Below, one piece after another: positions 32,441-42,700 of a DNA stretch of 64,000 nt (the first letter of the stretch is position 1; every line of letters starts with the position of its first letter). The position numbers were made by a program, and so were the translations under genes. Location of the stretch: the NCBI RefSeq assembly GCF_029960785.1, contig NZ_JASBQE010000011.1, positions 1 through 64,000 of the forward strand, given 5' to 3'. Under the pieces are notes generated by a model that saw nothing but the letters and a program-made list of their open reading frames with translations, was not told the DNA's origin and made no database searches. Source of the DNA: Polyangium sp. 15x6. Lineage in GTDB: Bacteria > Myxococcota_A > Polyangia > Polyangiales > Polyangiaceae.

Positions 32441-35047
32441 TCAAAGTCTCGGGTCGACCGGCTCGCTTTCCAGCGCGAGGATCGCGAACACGCATTCGTG
32501 CACCCGTCGTAAGGGCTCGCCCCGGACGAAACGCTCGAGCGCCTCGACGCCGAGCGCGAGCTCTCGCAGCGCGAGCGACCGCTTCGCGCCGAGCCCACGA
32601 TTGCGGAGCCGCGCGAGGTTCTCCGGCAGATCGTATTCGGGCCCGTAAATGATGCGCAGATACTCGCGGCCACGGCATTTCACGGCCGGCTGCACGAGGC
32701 CGCGTTTGCCCCGCGCGAGGAACGTCATGGGCTTGACGACCATGCCCTCGCCGCCGCCCGCGGTGAGCTCCTCCCACCACGCCGCGCCCTTTCGCTCGCT
32801 CTCCTCGTCCCCGAGCGTGACCTCCACGTGCCGCGTCGAGACGAGCACCTCTCCATCCGCCTCGGCGAGCCGCGCCGCGATTCCCAGGTGAAAAGAATGG
32901 TCCCGATCGACGAACACGCGCCCCTCGGCCGCGAGCAGGTGGAACGGCGCCACGCGATAATCCTCGATACGCGCGACGGGCCAGCAATACCGTCGATAGG
33001 CCTCGACGTAACGCGAGGCGGCCCGCGCCCGGTCCTGCATTCGCGTGAAGAGCTCGTCCGCTTCGATCCCGCGTGCTTTCGCTTGCCCGAGCGCCTCGAT
33101 CGCGGCCCCAAGCGAGGATCGGCTGGCGCTGCCCACGGGCGCGTATTGCACCCGGACGAGCGCCTGCGCCTTCGCCGACCACGGCATGATCTCGGCGTCG
33201 AGCACGAAAAAGCCGCCGAGCTCGTCGAAGAGCCCGCTCGCCTCGGCCGCGCGCCGCACCCGCGCGAGGAGCGCCTCTTCGAGCGCCCGATCGTCGAAGA
33301 ACGGCCGGCCCGTGCGCGTGTACACGATGCCCGCCCGACCGTCCGTCGTGCCAAACCGCTTCGTCGCCGTCGCCTCGTCGCGACAAACGACGAGGACGGC
33401 CCGCGAGCCCATGTGTTTTTCTTCGCAGACGACGCGCGGGACCTCGTTCCGTCGGAAATACGCGAACGCCTCTGCCGGGTGCTCCAGCGTGCCCGGAAGC
33501 GCGCTCGTCTCGGTCGGGGACATCGTGGGCGGCAGATAGACGAGCCAGCGCGGATCGACCGCGAACCGGCTCATCGCCTCCAGCGCCGCGGCCGCGTTCT
33601 CCTCGCGCACCGTGACCCACCGCGCGAGGCGCGTGCTCACGGGCCGCTTGCCGGTCACGTCGTCGAGATCGAGCGTGTCGTCGTGCGCCTGCTGCGCCGA
33701 GCGCCCGTCCTCGGCCGCCACGGGGATCAGCGGCTTCTTCGGCTCGCAATATTGACGCGCCGCCGGCACGCTGACGAGCTCGCGCTCGGGATAACGCAGC
33801 GCCGTCAGCGCGCCGCCGAAAACGCAACCCGTATCGATGCAGATCGTATTGTTCAGCCAATCCGCCGTCGGGACCGGCGTGTGGCCATACACGACCGTCG
33901 CGCGGCCCCGATATTCGGTCGCCCAGTTGAGCCGCACGGGCAAACCATACTCGTCCGTCTCGCCCGTCGTGTCGCCGTACAGCCCGAATTCACGCACCCC
34001 GCCCGAGGAGCGCCCTTGCATCGACGCCTTCATGCCCGCGTGGGCGACGCAAAGCCGCCCATCATCGAGCACGTAATGGCTGACGAGGTCGTCGATGAAA
34101 CGCGCCAGCTCCGCCTGAAACGCCTCCGTCGTACGCGCGAGCTCGGCGAGCGTCTCGGCGAGCCCGTGCATGATCGTGACCTGCCGTCCGCGGAGCACCT
34201 TGAGCAGCTTCACCTCGTGGTTGCCCGGCACGCAGAGCGCGGCGCCGCTCTGCACGGCCGTCATGACGAGGCGCAGGACGTCCACGATCCGCGGGCCCCG
34301 ATCGACGAGATCCCCGAGGAAAACGAGGCGCCTGCCCGGCGGCGGCGTCACGCGCACGCCGTGCGGGCCCGCCGCGGGGTCCCATTCGACCGTGTACCCG
34401 AGATCTTCCAGCAATGCTTCGAGCTCGTCGCAGCAGCCGTGCACGTCGCCGATGATGTCGAACGGACCGTGCTCGTCGCGACGATCGGTCCAGAGGCGCG
34501 TGCGCTCGATCGTGACGTTCTCGATCTCCTCGGCCTTCCGCAGCACGTGCACCACGCGGATGCCCTCGCGCTCGATCCCGCGCAGCGACGCCCGTAGATC
34601 CTGCGACTGCCGCCGCACCACGTGGACCGCCACGTTGCGATCCGTGCGCGACTCGTTCCGCTCGTTGCAGACTCGCTCGCCCACGTCGAGCACGATCCCC
34701 GTCGCGAAGACGTGGTGCTTGCGCGCGATCGCCACGAGCGGCTTGCGGAACTCGGGCCGCACGTTCGTCGCGTCGACGACCACGAGCTTGCCCGCCTCCA
34801 GGCGTTTGTCCACGACGAGGTGCAGCACCTCGAACGCCGAAGCCGACGCGCTTTGATCGTTCTCGTCGTCCGAGACCATCGCGCGGAACATGTCGGACGA
34901 GACGACCTCGGTCGGCGCGAAATGCTTCCGCGCGAAGGTGCTCTTCCCCGATCCCGACGCGCCGAGGAGCAGGACGAGGCTCGGCGTCGGCAGGGAGATC
35001 GTGCGGCCGTTCGCGGGGGCCGCCTCCGCCGGGGCTTCCGTGCTCAT
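32441..35047 (-). CDS. pnkp: RNA-repair polynucleotide kinase-phosphatase-ligase
   Basis: An 868-residue trifunctional RNA-repair enzyme, nearly the same length as Clostridium thermocellum Pnkp. The 5'-kinase has Walker A GASGSGKST (29-37, K35). The metallophosphoesterase has GDVHG (200-204), GDLVDRG (245-251), GNHE (275-278) and YGHTP (387-391). The adenylyltransferase module has the lysine nucleophile K544 in EEKHMGSRA. It heals 2',3'-cyclic-phosphate and 5'-OH ends left by ribotoxin cleavage and seals them together with Hen1. The start ATG at 35047 overlaps the hen1 stop in an ATGA, so translation is coupled. Confidence 0.95.
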   Translation of the reverse strand: MSTEAPAEAAPANGRTISLPTPSLVLLLGASGSGKSTFARKHFAPTEVVSSDMFRAMVSDDENDQSASASAFEVLHLVVDKRLEAGKLVVVDATNVRPEFRKPLVAIARKHHVFATGIVLDVGERVCNERNESRTDRNVAVHVVRRQSQDLRASLRGIEREGIRVVHVLRKAEEIENVTIERTRLWTDRRDEHGPFDIIGDVHGCCDELEALLEDLGYTVEWDPAAGPHGVRVTPPPGRRLVFLGDLVDRGPRIVDVLRLVMTAVQSGAALCVPGNHEVKLLKVLRGRQVTIMHGLAETLAELARTTEAFQAELARFIDDLVSHYVLDDGRLCVAHAGMKASMQGRSSGGVREFGLYGDTTGETDEYGLPVRLNWATEYRGRATVVYGHTPVPTADWLNNTICIDTGCVFGGALTALRYPERELVSVPAARQYCEPKKPLIPVAAEDGRSAQQAHDDTLDLDDVTGKRPVSTRLARWVTVREENAAAALEAMSRFAVDPRWLVYLPPTMSPTETSALPGTLEHPAEAFAYFRRNEVPRVVCEEKHMGSRAVLVVCRDEATATKRFGTTDGRAGIVYTRTGRPFFDDRALEEALLARVRRAAEASGLFDELGGFFVLDAEIMPWSAKAQALVRVQYAPVGSASRSSLGAAIEALGQAKARGIEADELFTRMQDRARAASRYVEAYRRYCWPVARIEDYRVAPFHLLAAEGRVFVDRDHSFHLGIAARLAEADGEVLVSTRHVEVTLGDEESERKGAAWWEELTAGGGEGMVVKPMTFLARGKRGLVQPAVKCRGREYLRIIYGPEYDLPENLARLRNRGLGAKRSLALRELALGVEALERFVRGEPLRRVHECVFAILALESEPVDPRL

Positions 35048-36441
35048 CGGGAGAACACCGCCATTTGCGTGGGAGATCCCAGGGTTTCATCGACCGGTCC
35101 GATCGGGGCGAACCGGACGGCATAGCCATTTCGCTCCGCGACGCCGCGCGCCCACGCCTCGAATTCGGCGCGCGTCCATTCGAATCGGTGATCTTTGTGG
35201 CGCATGTGGCCCGCGGGGAGCGAGGGGAAGACGACGTTGTATTCGACGTTCGGCGTGGTCACGACGACGACGCGGGGGCGAGCGTGCTCGAAGACCGAGC
35301 GCTCGAGCGCGCCGAGGCGTGGAAGCTCGAGGTGCTCGATGACCTCCACGAGCGCGGCCGCGTCGAAGCCCGAGAGGCGCGCGTCGCGGTAGAGGAGCGA
35401 TCCGTGCAGGAGCTCGATCCGCTCGGATTTCCGGCCGCCGTGCCGATCGAGCTTCAACCGCTCCGAGGCCACGTCGAGCACGCGTTGCGAGACGTCGAGC
35501 CCCACGAGCCGCGTGATCGCCCGGTTTCGCACGAGCTTCGCGAGGAGCTTGCCTTCTCCGCAGCCGAGATCGACCACCGACGTCGCGCCTTCGTCCGAGA
35601 GCGCCCGGGCCACGGCCTCGATCCGGGCCTCGTCGAGGCGTACGGGCGCCTCGATCGCGGCCTCCTCCTCGGCGTGCGCCTCGGCCTCCGCGTCGGGATC
35701 CTTGGCCTCGCCCGAGACGAGCCGATCGAGCGCCGCGCGCGCGAGGCGGCCCCGATGCTTCAGGTACCGCCGCGCGATGAGCTCCTTTTCCGGGTGCGTC
35801 GCGAGCCACCCCTCGCCGTGGTAGACGAGCTTCTCCACCTCGTCGTCGCCGACCCAGTAATGCTTGTCGTCGTCGAGCACGGGCACGAGCACGTACACGT
35901 GCGAGAGCAGCTCCGAGAGCGGGCACGCCTTGCGCAGGCGGACGTCGTGGTGCGCGCCCTCGCCCCACGCGGGGAAACGCTCGTCGAGCGGCAAACGGGT
36001 CGCGGTGACCTCGTATCCGAGCGGCTCGAACAGCGCGCGGAGCAGCGTCGCGCCGCCGCGGCACGGCACCGCCGAGAGCGTCGCTTCGAGCGGGATCGAC
36101 GCCTGCGCGAGCTCCGGCCGATCCTTGCAGCGCCCCGCGAGCGCCGAGCCGAGCACCTGCGCGATGGCGACGCTGAGGAACGACGACGCGGCGTACGGCC
36201 TGTCGTTCACGTACTGATCCACGAGCCCGCCCTCGGACGATCCGGGCCGACCCCGCACGAGGGCGACCGGATCGAGGTCGACGAGCAGCGCGGCCGTCAC
36301 GGCCTCGGCCGCGGCTTCGGGATAGAAGACGTGCGCGCGGCCGAACGCGAGGGGGAACGTCTGGAGTTTGTCGGGGTGCTTGTGTAGCAAGAACCCGAGC
36401 CCCGACGCGTGCGGACCCGTGGCGCGGAGGGTGAAGAGCAT
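35044..36441 (-). CDS. hen1: 3'-terminal RNA ribose 2'-O-methyltransferase
   Basis: A 465-residue partner of Pnkp. The N-terminal ~240 residues are the Hen1 N-terminal domain that activates the Pnkp ligase (LGFLLHKHPDKLQTFPLAFG; KACPLSELLSHVYVLVPVLD). The C-terminal methyltransferase has the SAM motif VVDLGCGEGKLL and the metal-binding EVIEHL motif, followed by VVVTTPNVEYN. It marks the repaired junction with a 2'-O-methyl group, which blocks repeat cleavage by the same toxin. The frame can start from a TTG at 36468, but the ATG at 36441 gives the typical Hen1 N-terminus (MLFTLRATG). The stop overlaps pnkp. Confidence 0.93.
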   Translation of the reverse strand: MLFTLRATGPHASGLGFLLHKHPDKLQTFPLAFGRAHVFYPEAAAEAVTAALLVDLDPVALVRGRPGSSEGGLVDQYVNDRPYAASSFLSVAIAQVLGSALAGRCKDRPELAQASIPLEATLSAVPCRGGATLLRALFEPLGYEVTATRLPLDERFPAWGEGAHHDVRLRKACPLSELLSHVYVLVPVLDDDKHYWVGDDEVEKLVYHGEGWLATHPEKELIARRYLKHRGRLARAALDRLVSGEAKDPDAEAEAHAEEEAAIEAPVRLDEARIEAVARALSDEGATSVVDLGCGEGKLLAKLVRNRAITRLVGLDVSQRVLDVASERLKLDRHGGRKSERIELLHGSLLYRDARLSGFDAAALVEVIEHLELPRLGALERSVFEHARPRVVVVTTPNVEYNVVFPSLPAGHMRHKDHRFEWTRAEFEAWARGVAERNGYAVRFAPIGPVDETLGSPTQMAVFSR

Positions 36442-36483
36442 GCGAAGACCGTCGGCCGAGGCTATCAAAGCCCGGCGCCGGGG

Positions 36484-38793
36484 TCACCCCTGGATCTTGC
36501 CGCATGCGCTCCGTTTTTCGCGGGAGAGGCGCCTCACGACGAACGCGGAGAGCCCGAGCACCAGCGCAAACGGCACGCCGCCGCTCGTCCTGCGTCCCCG
36601 GCCCGCGCCCGCCGCTTCGCAGAACACGCCGTTGCCCTCGAAACCCACGGTGGGCACGGGCTCGCAGACGCCGAGCTGCGAGGTCTCGGAGGTGCAGAAC
36701 GATCCCGCGGGACAACCGTTGCCCGCCGCGCCGCGGCAGCCCGCCTGGCAGACACGCGCCGGGATGTCGCAGACGCGCCCGCTGCCCGGTGCGCCGCAAT
36801 CGGCGTCCTTCGCGCACTCGTTCGGTCCGGGCTCGCAAACACCGCGCGAGGCATCCGCGGACGAGCACACCTCGCCATGAGGACAACCATTGCCCCCGAC
36901 GCCGCGGCAGCCGGGCACGCACATGCCCGCCTCGCAGACGGAGCCGCTCACGGGATTGCCGCAATCTTCGTCCGTGAAACAGGTGAACGCATCGTCCGCC
37001 GGATCGTTCGGGTTCGTCTCGCCCGCATCGACGACGCCGTCGTGATCCGCATCTTCGAGCCCGTCCGGTTTGCCGCCGCCGTCGGTGTCGGCCTTCGTCG
37101 GATCCGTCGTCGTGGCGCCGAGATCGCCGTCGGGCACGCAGGTCGAAGGCGCGGGGTTCGTCGCGGGATCGTCGCAGCCGTAGCCCATCTCGGTGCCGTC
37201 GAAGAGGCCGTCGTCGTCGCTGTCCGGATCGAGCGCGTTGATGAGCCCGTCGCCGTCCGAGTCCTCGGCCATCGACGGCTCGGCGCCGTCGGGCACGCCG
37301 TCGTCGTCCGTGTCGGCGTCATTCGGATCCGTGCCGAGCAATCCCTCCTCCGCGTCGGTCAGCCCATCGCCGTCCGTATCCGCGCAGCCCTCGTCCGTCA
37401 CGCCGTTGCAGTCGTCGTCCACGCCGTTGCACGTCTCGGTCGAGGGCAAACCCGGCATGGCGCTGCACGTCGCGTTGAAGAGCACGTCGCAGACGATCAC
37501 GCCCGACGCGAGGCACGCGCCGACGCCCACATCGCAATTCATGCCGAGCCCGAAATCTTCGTCCGCAGCGCCGTCGCAATCATCGTCGATGCCATTGCAC
37601 GTCTCCGCCGCGGGCGCGCCGGGCGTGACGCTGCACTCGCTCGAGAGCTCGTCATCGGCGCACACGACGACGCCCGAGGCCGCACACGCGCCGATTCCCA
37701 CGTCGCAATCCATGCCCAGCCCGAAATCCTCGTCCACGGCGCCGTTGCAATCATCGTCGATCCCGTTGCACGTCTCCACCACGGGAGCGCCTGGCGTGGC
37801 GCTGCACTCGCTCGAGAGCTCGTCGCCGGTGCACACGATGACGCCCGACGCCGCGCACGCGCCGATTCCCACGTTGCAAGCCACGCCGAGCCCGAAATCC
37901 TCGTCCGTCCCACCGTCGCAATCGTCGTCGATCGCGTTGCACGTCTCGATGCCGGGTTCGTCGGGGAACCCGTCGCAGAACCTCGTGAGCCCGTCGCACA
38001 CAATCGAGCCCGTGGCAACGCAGGCCCCGACGCCGACGTCGCAGGGCACTCCGGAGTCGAGGCAGTCGTACAGGCAAGTCGCGCCATAAAGGGCGATCGG
38101 ATCGGCCACGAGCCCGGCGAGCGTGAGGGCGCCCTTGTCCGAGATCAGGTCGCCCGTGAGGCTCTGCGCGTCGTTCGACGAGCCGCACGCGAGCCGGAAC
38201 GGCGTCTGGTTGGCGATGCCCAGATCCACGCGCGCGACGGCCCAGTCGATGAAGAAGTCGGCGTCTCCGCTCACCATCGAGGAGGCCGCGACGGAACGCG
38301 CGTGCGTCGACGCCGGGTAACTCTTCACGAGGAGCTCCGAGATGTCCGCGGGCGATCCAGCGTTCTGCGGACTCGTGTTTCGCCGGAGCTCGACGACGTC
38401 CGAGCTCCCGGTGACCCCGATGGAGAGCTCGTGGGCCCCGAAGTCGCCATCGGTATCGATGAGACAAACCCAGCCGAACGCCTTGAAATCCGCGGGCGAC
38501 GCCTGGAGCACCGCGTCGTCGATCCGCAGCCGGACGTAGAGGAAATTGGCGTCTCCCGCGAAGTAGGCCGCGGCGCCGCCCTGCGCGGGGTCGCTGACGA
38601 CGTCGCGCCCAGACCCCGCATCCCCCGGTGGATCCGCAACCCGCACGCCACCCCGGACGAGCGGTTTCCACGCAGCATCCGCGGGGAACGTCTGCGCGCC
38701 GGCGGACCCGAGCGCCATGAACGAGGCGAGCCCGAGCGCCGCGGCGAGGAGCGCGGACCGAGCGGTCCGACGAGGGCGAAAGGTCGAAGCCAT
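36484..38793 (-). CDS. MopE/TSP3-type Cys-rich secreted surface protein
   Basis: A 769-residue exported protein. The signal peptide (basic start, ALLAAALGLASFMALGSAGAQ) is followed by a ~230-residue N-terminal beta-rich domain. Four MopE-type motifs (ETCNGIDDDCDG, then DEDFGLG) span ~260-460; MopE motifs bind copper or calcium. Thrombospondin type 3-like calcium repeats follow (DTDGDGLTDAEEG, DPNDADTDDDGVPDG). Then come two Cys-rich modules (CRGVGGNGCPHGEVC; CRGAAGNGCPAGSFC). The C-terminus has a single Cys (GNGVFCEA), a short hydrophobic helix (VPFALVLGLSAFVV) and RRLSREKR, resembling a degenerate MYXO-CTERM anchor. The open frame extends upstream to 39330, but the ATG at 38793 starts a proper signal peptide. 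The gene follows the PARG-like gene on the same strand. Confidence 0.82.
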   Translation of the reverse strand: MASTFRPRRTARSALLAAALGLASFMALGSAGAQTFPADAAWKPLVRGGVRVADPPGDAGSGRDVVSDPAQGGAAAYFAGDANFLYVRLRIDDAVLQASPADFKAFGWVCLIDTDGDFGAHELSIGVTGSSDVVELRRNTSPQNAGSPADISELLVKSYPASTHARSVAASSMVSGDADFFIDWAVARVDLGIANQTPFRLACGSSNDAQSLTGDLISDKGALTLAGLVADPIALYGATCLYDCLDSGVPCDVGVGACVATGSIVCDGLTRFCDGFPDEPGIETCNAIDDDCDGGTDEDFGLGVACNVGIGACAASGVIVCTGDELSSECSATPGAPVVETCNGIDDDCNGAVDEDFGLGMDCDVGIGACAASGVVVCADDELSSECSVTPGAPAAETCNGIDDDCDGAADEDFGLGMNCDVGVGACLASGVIVCDVLFNATCSAMPGLPSTETCNGVDDDCNGVTDEGCADTDGDGLTDAEEGLLGTDPNDADTDDDGVPDGAEPSMAEDSDGDGLINALDPDSDDDGLFDGTEMGYGCDDPATNPAPSTCVPDGDLGATTTDPTKADTDGGGKPDGLEDADHDGVVDAGETNPNDPADDAFTCFTDEDCGNPVSGSVCEAGMCVPGCRGVGGNGCPHGEVCSSADASRGVCEPGPNECAKDADCGAPGSGRVCDIPARVCQAGCRGAAGNGCPAGSFCTSETSQLGVCEPVPTVGFEGNGVFCEAAGAGRGRRTSGGVPFALVLGLSAFVVRRLSREKRSACGKIQG

Positions 38794-38843
38794 GGGCGTC
38801 CGTCCGATCGTGCCGGGAAGCGCGCCGCGGCACAAGAGGCCGA

Positions 38844-39668
38844 TCACGGGTTCGCCATCCGCTCCTCGAACGCGCGCAGCGTCGCGCGTGCCGCGCTGCG
38901 ATCGTAGATCCCGAAGACCACACGATCGAAGGCGCCCGCGAAGCGCGGATGCGAAAGCCAGCGCGCGAGCACGTCCGCGACCTCGCGTGGGTCGTTGCGG
39001 AACACGCCGCAGCCCCACGCGCCGAGCACGAGCGTGCGGTGGCCGTGAAGGGCCATGGCCGCGAGCACGTACGCCGCGCGCCGCTCGAGGGCCTCGCGGA
39101 TCGCGGGGCCCGCCTTCTTGTCGCGGCGGAGCGCCTCGCCCGCGTTCGGCGCCGGCGCGGTCACGATCGAGAGCGTGAACGGCTCGTCGAGGAGCGCGAG
39201 CCGATCGTCCCGGAAAAACGGCACGTCGGGCGAGTAGATCAGGTGATCGGTGTAGATCATCGACGCCGTCGCCCGGTTTGCCTCGTAATACTTCGGCTGC
39301 CGGACGAGGCAGGTGTAAAGCGCCGAGCACCGCGCGAGGTCTTCCTCCTGGGCCTTCGCGCCGCCGAGAAATCCGCCGCCCGGGTTCTTCGCAGAGGCGA
39401 AATTCAGCGCGGCGACACGCGCCTCGCCCTCGCGGCAGAGCCTCCGACCCGCGGCCGCGGTCGTCTCGTCCGTCACCTCGACACGGATCGATCCGGATCG
39501 CCGCTCGCGCGGCTCGGCGTTCGCGAGATCGCCCGGCTCGTACAGCACGGTCCCCGCCGCGGCCGCCTCGACGAGACGGCCGATCTCGACGCGCTGTCCC
39601 CCGGCGCTCTCGTATTCGCCGCGGGACACGATGTCGAGGGTTTCCTTCGCGATGCTCGCGAGCTTCAT
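38844..39668 (-). CDS. PARG-like macrodomain protein (TIGR02452/DUF2263)
   Basis: A 274-residue cytoplasmic protein. The poly(ADP-ribose) glycohydrolase signature is present: GGG at 97-99 and QEE at 107-109 in NPGGGFLGGAKAQEEDLAR. The following segment LYTCLVRQPKYYEANR and the late GAWGCGVFRNDP (phosphate-binding loop) are typical of the microbial PARG-like TIGR02452 family. Members hydrolyse ADP-ribose links on proteins or nucleic acids. The ATG at 39668 follows a strong GGAGGGGAC; an upstream start would add eight residues. It lies near the Pnkp-Hen1 RNA-repair pair but is separated from it by the MopE-type gene, 50 bp downstream. Confidence 0.88.
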   Translation of the reverse strand: MKLASIAKETLDIVSRGEYESAGGQRVEIGRLVEAAAAGTVLYEPGDLANAEPRERRSGSIRVEVTDETTAAAGRRLCREGEARVAALNFASAKNPGGGFLGGAKAQEEDLARCSALYTCLVRQPKYYEANRATASMIYTDHLIYSPDVPFFRDDRLALLDEPFTLSIVTAPAPNAGEALRRDKKAGPAIREALERRAAYVLAAMALHGHRTLVLGAWGCGVFRNDPREVADVLARWLSHPRFAGAFDRVVFGIYDRSAARATLRAFEERMANP

Positions 39669-39777
39669 GTCCCCTCCGAAACGCAAAACCAAGTCATGCC
39701 GCCAGGATATGCCACGCGCGGCGCGATCGGTCGATCTTCGTGTAAGTCCCGGCGCTCGCCTCCGTTATGCTCGGGCC

Positions 39778-42700
39778 ATGACCTCACGTGCGCGTGCCTT
39801 CCTGGTCCTCCTCGCGCTGTTCACGACGCTCTCCACGAGCGCGGGCGGCTGCGGCGGCAGCTCGGCCCCTGCCTCGATGGCGGAGGCGCCCGCGACCGAC
39901 GGCGAGGCCGCTCCCGCGGCCGTCGAATCGATGGGATCGGAGTCCGCGCCGGCGCCTCGATACGACGTCGACGACGCCAAACCCGCGGAGCCGCCTCCGC
40001 CACCGGCGGCGCCGGCCCCGATGGCGGCCGGCGACGCGGCGCCGATGCCCGCGCCCACCTCCGCGCCGCCGCGAGCGCCCGTCTCCCCGGGAGGGGGAGC
40101 GCCGCGCGCAGCGGCCGAGGCGAAGGCGGACGAGAAAGGGGCCGCCGCGGCGAAGCCCAAGTCCGTCGCGGGATCCGACGAGGCGACGACGTGGAAACGC
40201 GCGCAGAGCGGGGCACACTCGGTGCGCGTGGAGATCGGCGATCGTGACGCGCTGCCCGTGCGCAGCGTGCAGGCCAAGGTCGCGATCGACGGCTTCATGG
40301 CCCGTGTCGTGCTCGACATCGTGGTGAAGAACAACCGCCCGGAGACGTACGAAGGCACGCTCAAGCTGCGCCTGCCCGTGGGCGCGTCGCCGTATTATTT
40401 CGCGTTCGGGCAGGACGCGATGGCCATCGCGGGCGACGCCGTGCCGGCGTTTTTCCCGGCGGAACGAGCGCGCGGCATGGGCGGCGAGCCGGCCGAGATC
40501 CGGAGCGCGCGGCAATCCGCGTGGCAGGGCGTGAAGGAGGCGCGCATGGTGCCGAAGGAGAAGGCCGCGCTCGCCTACACGCAGACCGTGCGCCGCAACG
40601 TGGATCCGGCGCTGCTCGAATGGGCCGGGCCGAACGTCTTCAACACCCGCGTCTTCCCGCTCGTCGGGGGCAAATCCCACCGCATCGTCCTCGGCTACGA
40701 CGTGCCGCTCACGCGGATCGGCGAGGATCTCGAATACAGCTTCGATCTGCCGGAGAACGTCGGCAGCAAGGCGATCGATTTCGCCGTCGCGGCGCCGCAG
40801 GGCGCGTCCGTGGACGTCACGCCGGCCGTGCCGGCCTTCTCCGGCCCGGACAAACGTTTCTATCGCTTCGACGATCCGTCCGGAAAAACCGTCACGGTCC
40901 GCATCAAGAAGCCGGGCGCAGCGCACGTCGTCGCGACGGACGCCGCGACGGGGCCTTATTTCGCGGCCGACATCGCGCCGCAGTTCCCCGCGTCGTCGGC
41001 GGCGAAGGGCGAGGAGAACGTGCTGTTCCTCGTCGACACCTCGCTCTCGTCGAACCCCGATCGCTTCAACGTCTGGCTCAAGCTCCTCGACGCGATCCTC
41101 GCGAACAACGAGGACACGATCAAGCAGTACAACGTCCTCTTCTTCAACATCGAGCAGAGCTTCTGGAAGCCGCGCTTCGTCACGAACGACGCCGCCTCGC
41201 GCCGCGAGCTCCGGACGTTCGCCGAAGGCCTCGCGCTCGAAGGCGCGACCGATCTCGGCGCCGCGCTCGGCCGGGCCGCGACGGCCCCCGGCGCCGCGCA
41301 GTTCGACGTCTTCCTCCTCAGCGACGGCGCCGCGACCTGGGGCGAGCCCGACGCGCAGATGATCACGAAGCGCCTGCAGAAGACCCCGGTCCGCTCGATT
41401 TACGCATACCAGACGGGCCTCGCGGGCACGGACGTGGACGCGCTCACGCTGCTCACCCGCGAGACCGGCGGCGCGCTCTTCTCGGTCACCGGCGACGCCG
41501 AGGTCCAGAAGGCCTCGACGGCGCACAAGAGCCGCCCCTTCCGCCTGGTCTCGGCGCGCGTCTCCGGCGGCAGCGACGTCCTCTTCGCCGGCCGTCCTCG
41601 CTTCGTATTCCCCGGCCAAACCCTCCGCGTCGCCGGCCGCGGCACGCCCGACAAGGACGCCGCCGTCGAGCTCACGCTCGAATCCGGCAGCGGCACGCAG
41701 GTCGTGAAAGCCCCGCTCGGCCAGGCAATCCCCTCCCCGCTCGCGATTCGCGGATATGGTCAGATCGCGGTCGCGCAGATCGAAGAGCTCGCCCCGGCCA
41801 CCGAGACCATGGCGAAGGCGTACTCGATCCACTTCCGCGTCCCCGGCAAGACCTCGTCGCTGCTCATGCTGGAGTCCGAGGCCGATTACCAGCGCTTCGG
41901 CATCGTGCCCGAGGACTTCGCCCGCGCCATCAAATCGGCGGCGGCCTCGCGCGTCGTCGAGGACACGCTGGCCCTCTCGGCGTCCGCGCTCGGCAACCCC
42001 AAGGCCACGTTCCTGCGCTGGATCGACGGTCTGCCCACGACGCCCGGCGTGGCCCTCACCGTGCCGCCTTCGTTCCGCCAGGCGCTCAATCAAATGCCCG
42101 AGGAGAGCTTCCGCGTCGACGCGGCCCCGCTCGCCGTGAAATCGCGCGACAAGAAATCGCTCCCCGCCCCCGTGCTCGCCGACCTCGCCGCGCACAAGCT
42201 CGATTACGATCGCATGACGAACGAAGCCGAGCGCCGGCGCGCCTCGCTCGGGCCCGCGGACGCCCTCAAAGCACTGAGCTCGCTCGTCGAGGAGAACCCG
42301 GGCGACGCCGTGCTCGCGCGCGACGTGGGCGTCACCGCGATGAGCTTCGGCCTGCCCGCGGACGCATTCCACCTCTTCCGCCGCGTCGCCGTCGCGCGCC
42401 CCTACGAGCCGCAGACCTACCGCGCCATGGCGCAGACCCTCGCGCGGCTCGGCCGCGCGGACCTCGCGATGGCGTATTTCGAGGTCGGGCTCGCGGGGCG
42501 GTGGGAAGCGCGGTTCGGCGAGTTCCGCAAGATCCTCGCGCTCGAATACTTCGATCTGCTCCAGCGCGCGGCGCGCGGCGACATCAAGACGAGTGTACCG
42601 GAGTACGTCAAGAGCCGCCTGCCCCAGGTGGCCCGCGAGACCCAGCTCCAGAGCGCCGATCTCGTCGTGATGATCACCTGGAACACGGACGCGACCGACA

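Noticed and set aside
36409-38907. 832-residue open frame on the plus strand
   Set aside because: It is antisense to the MopE-type gene, rich in Arg, Ala, His and Val with no signal peptide or domain. High GC keeps antisense frames open.
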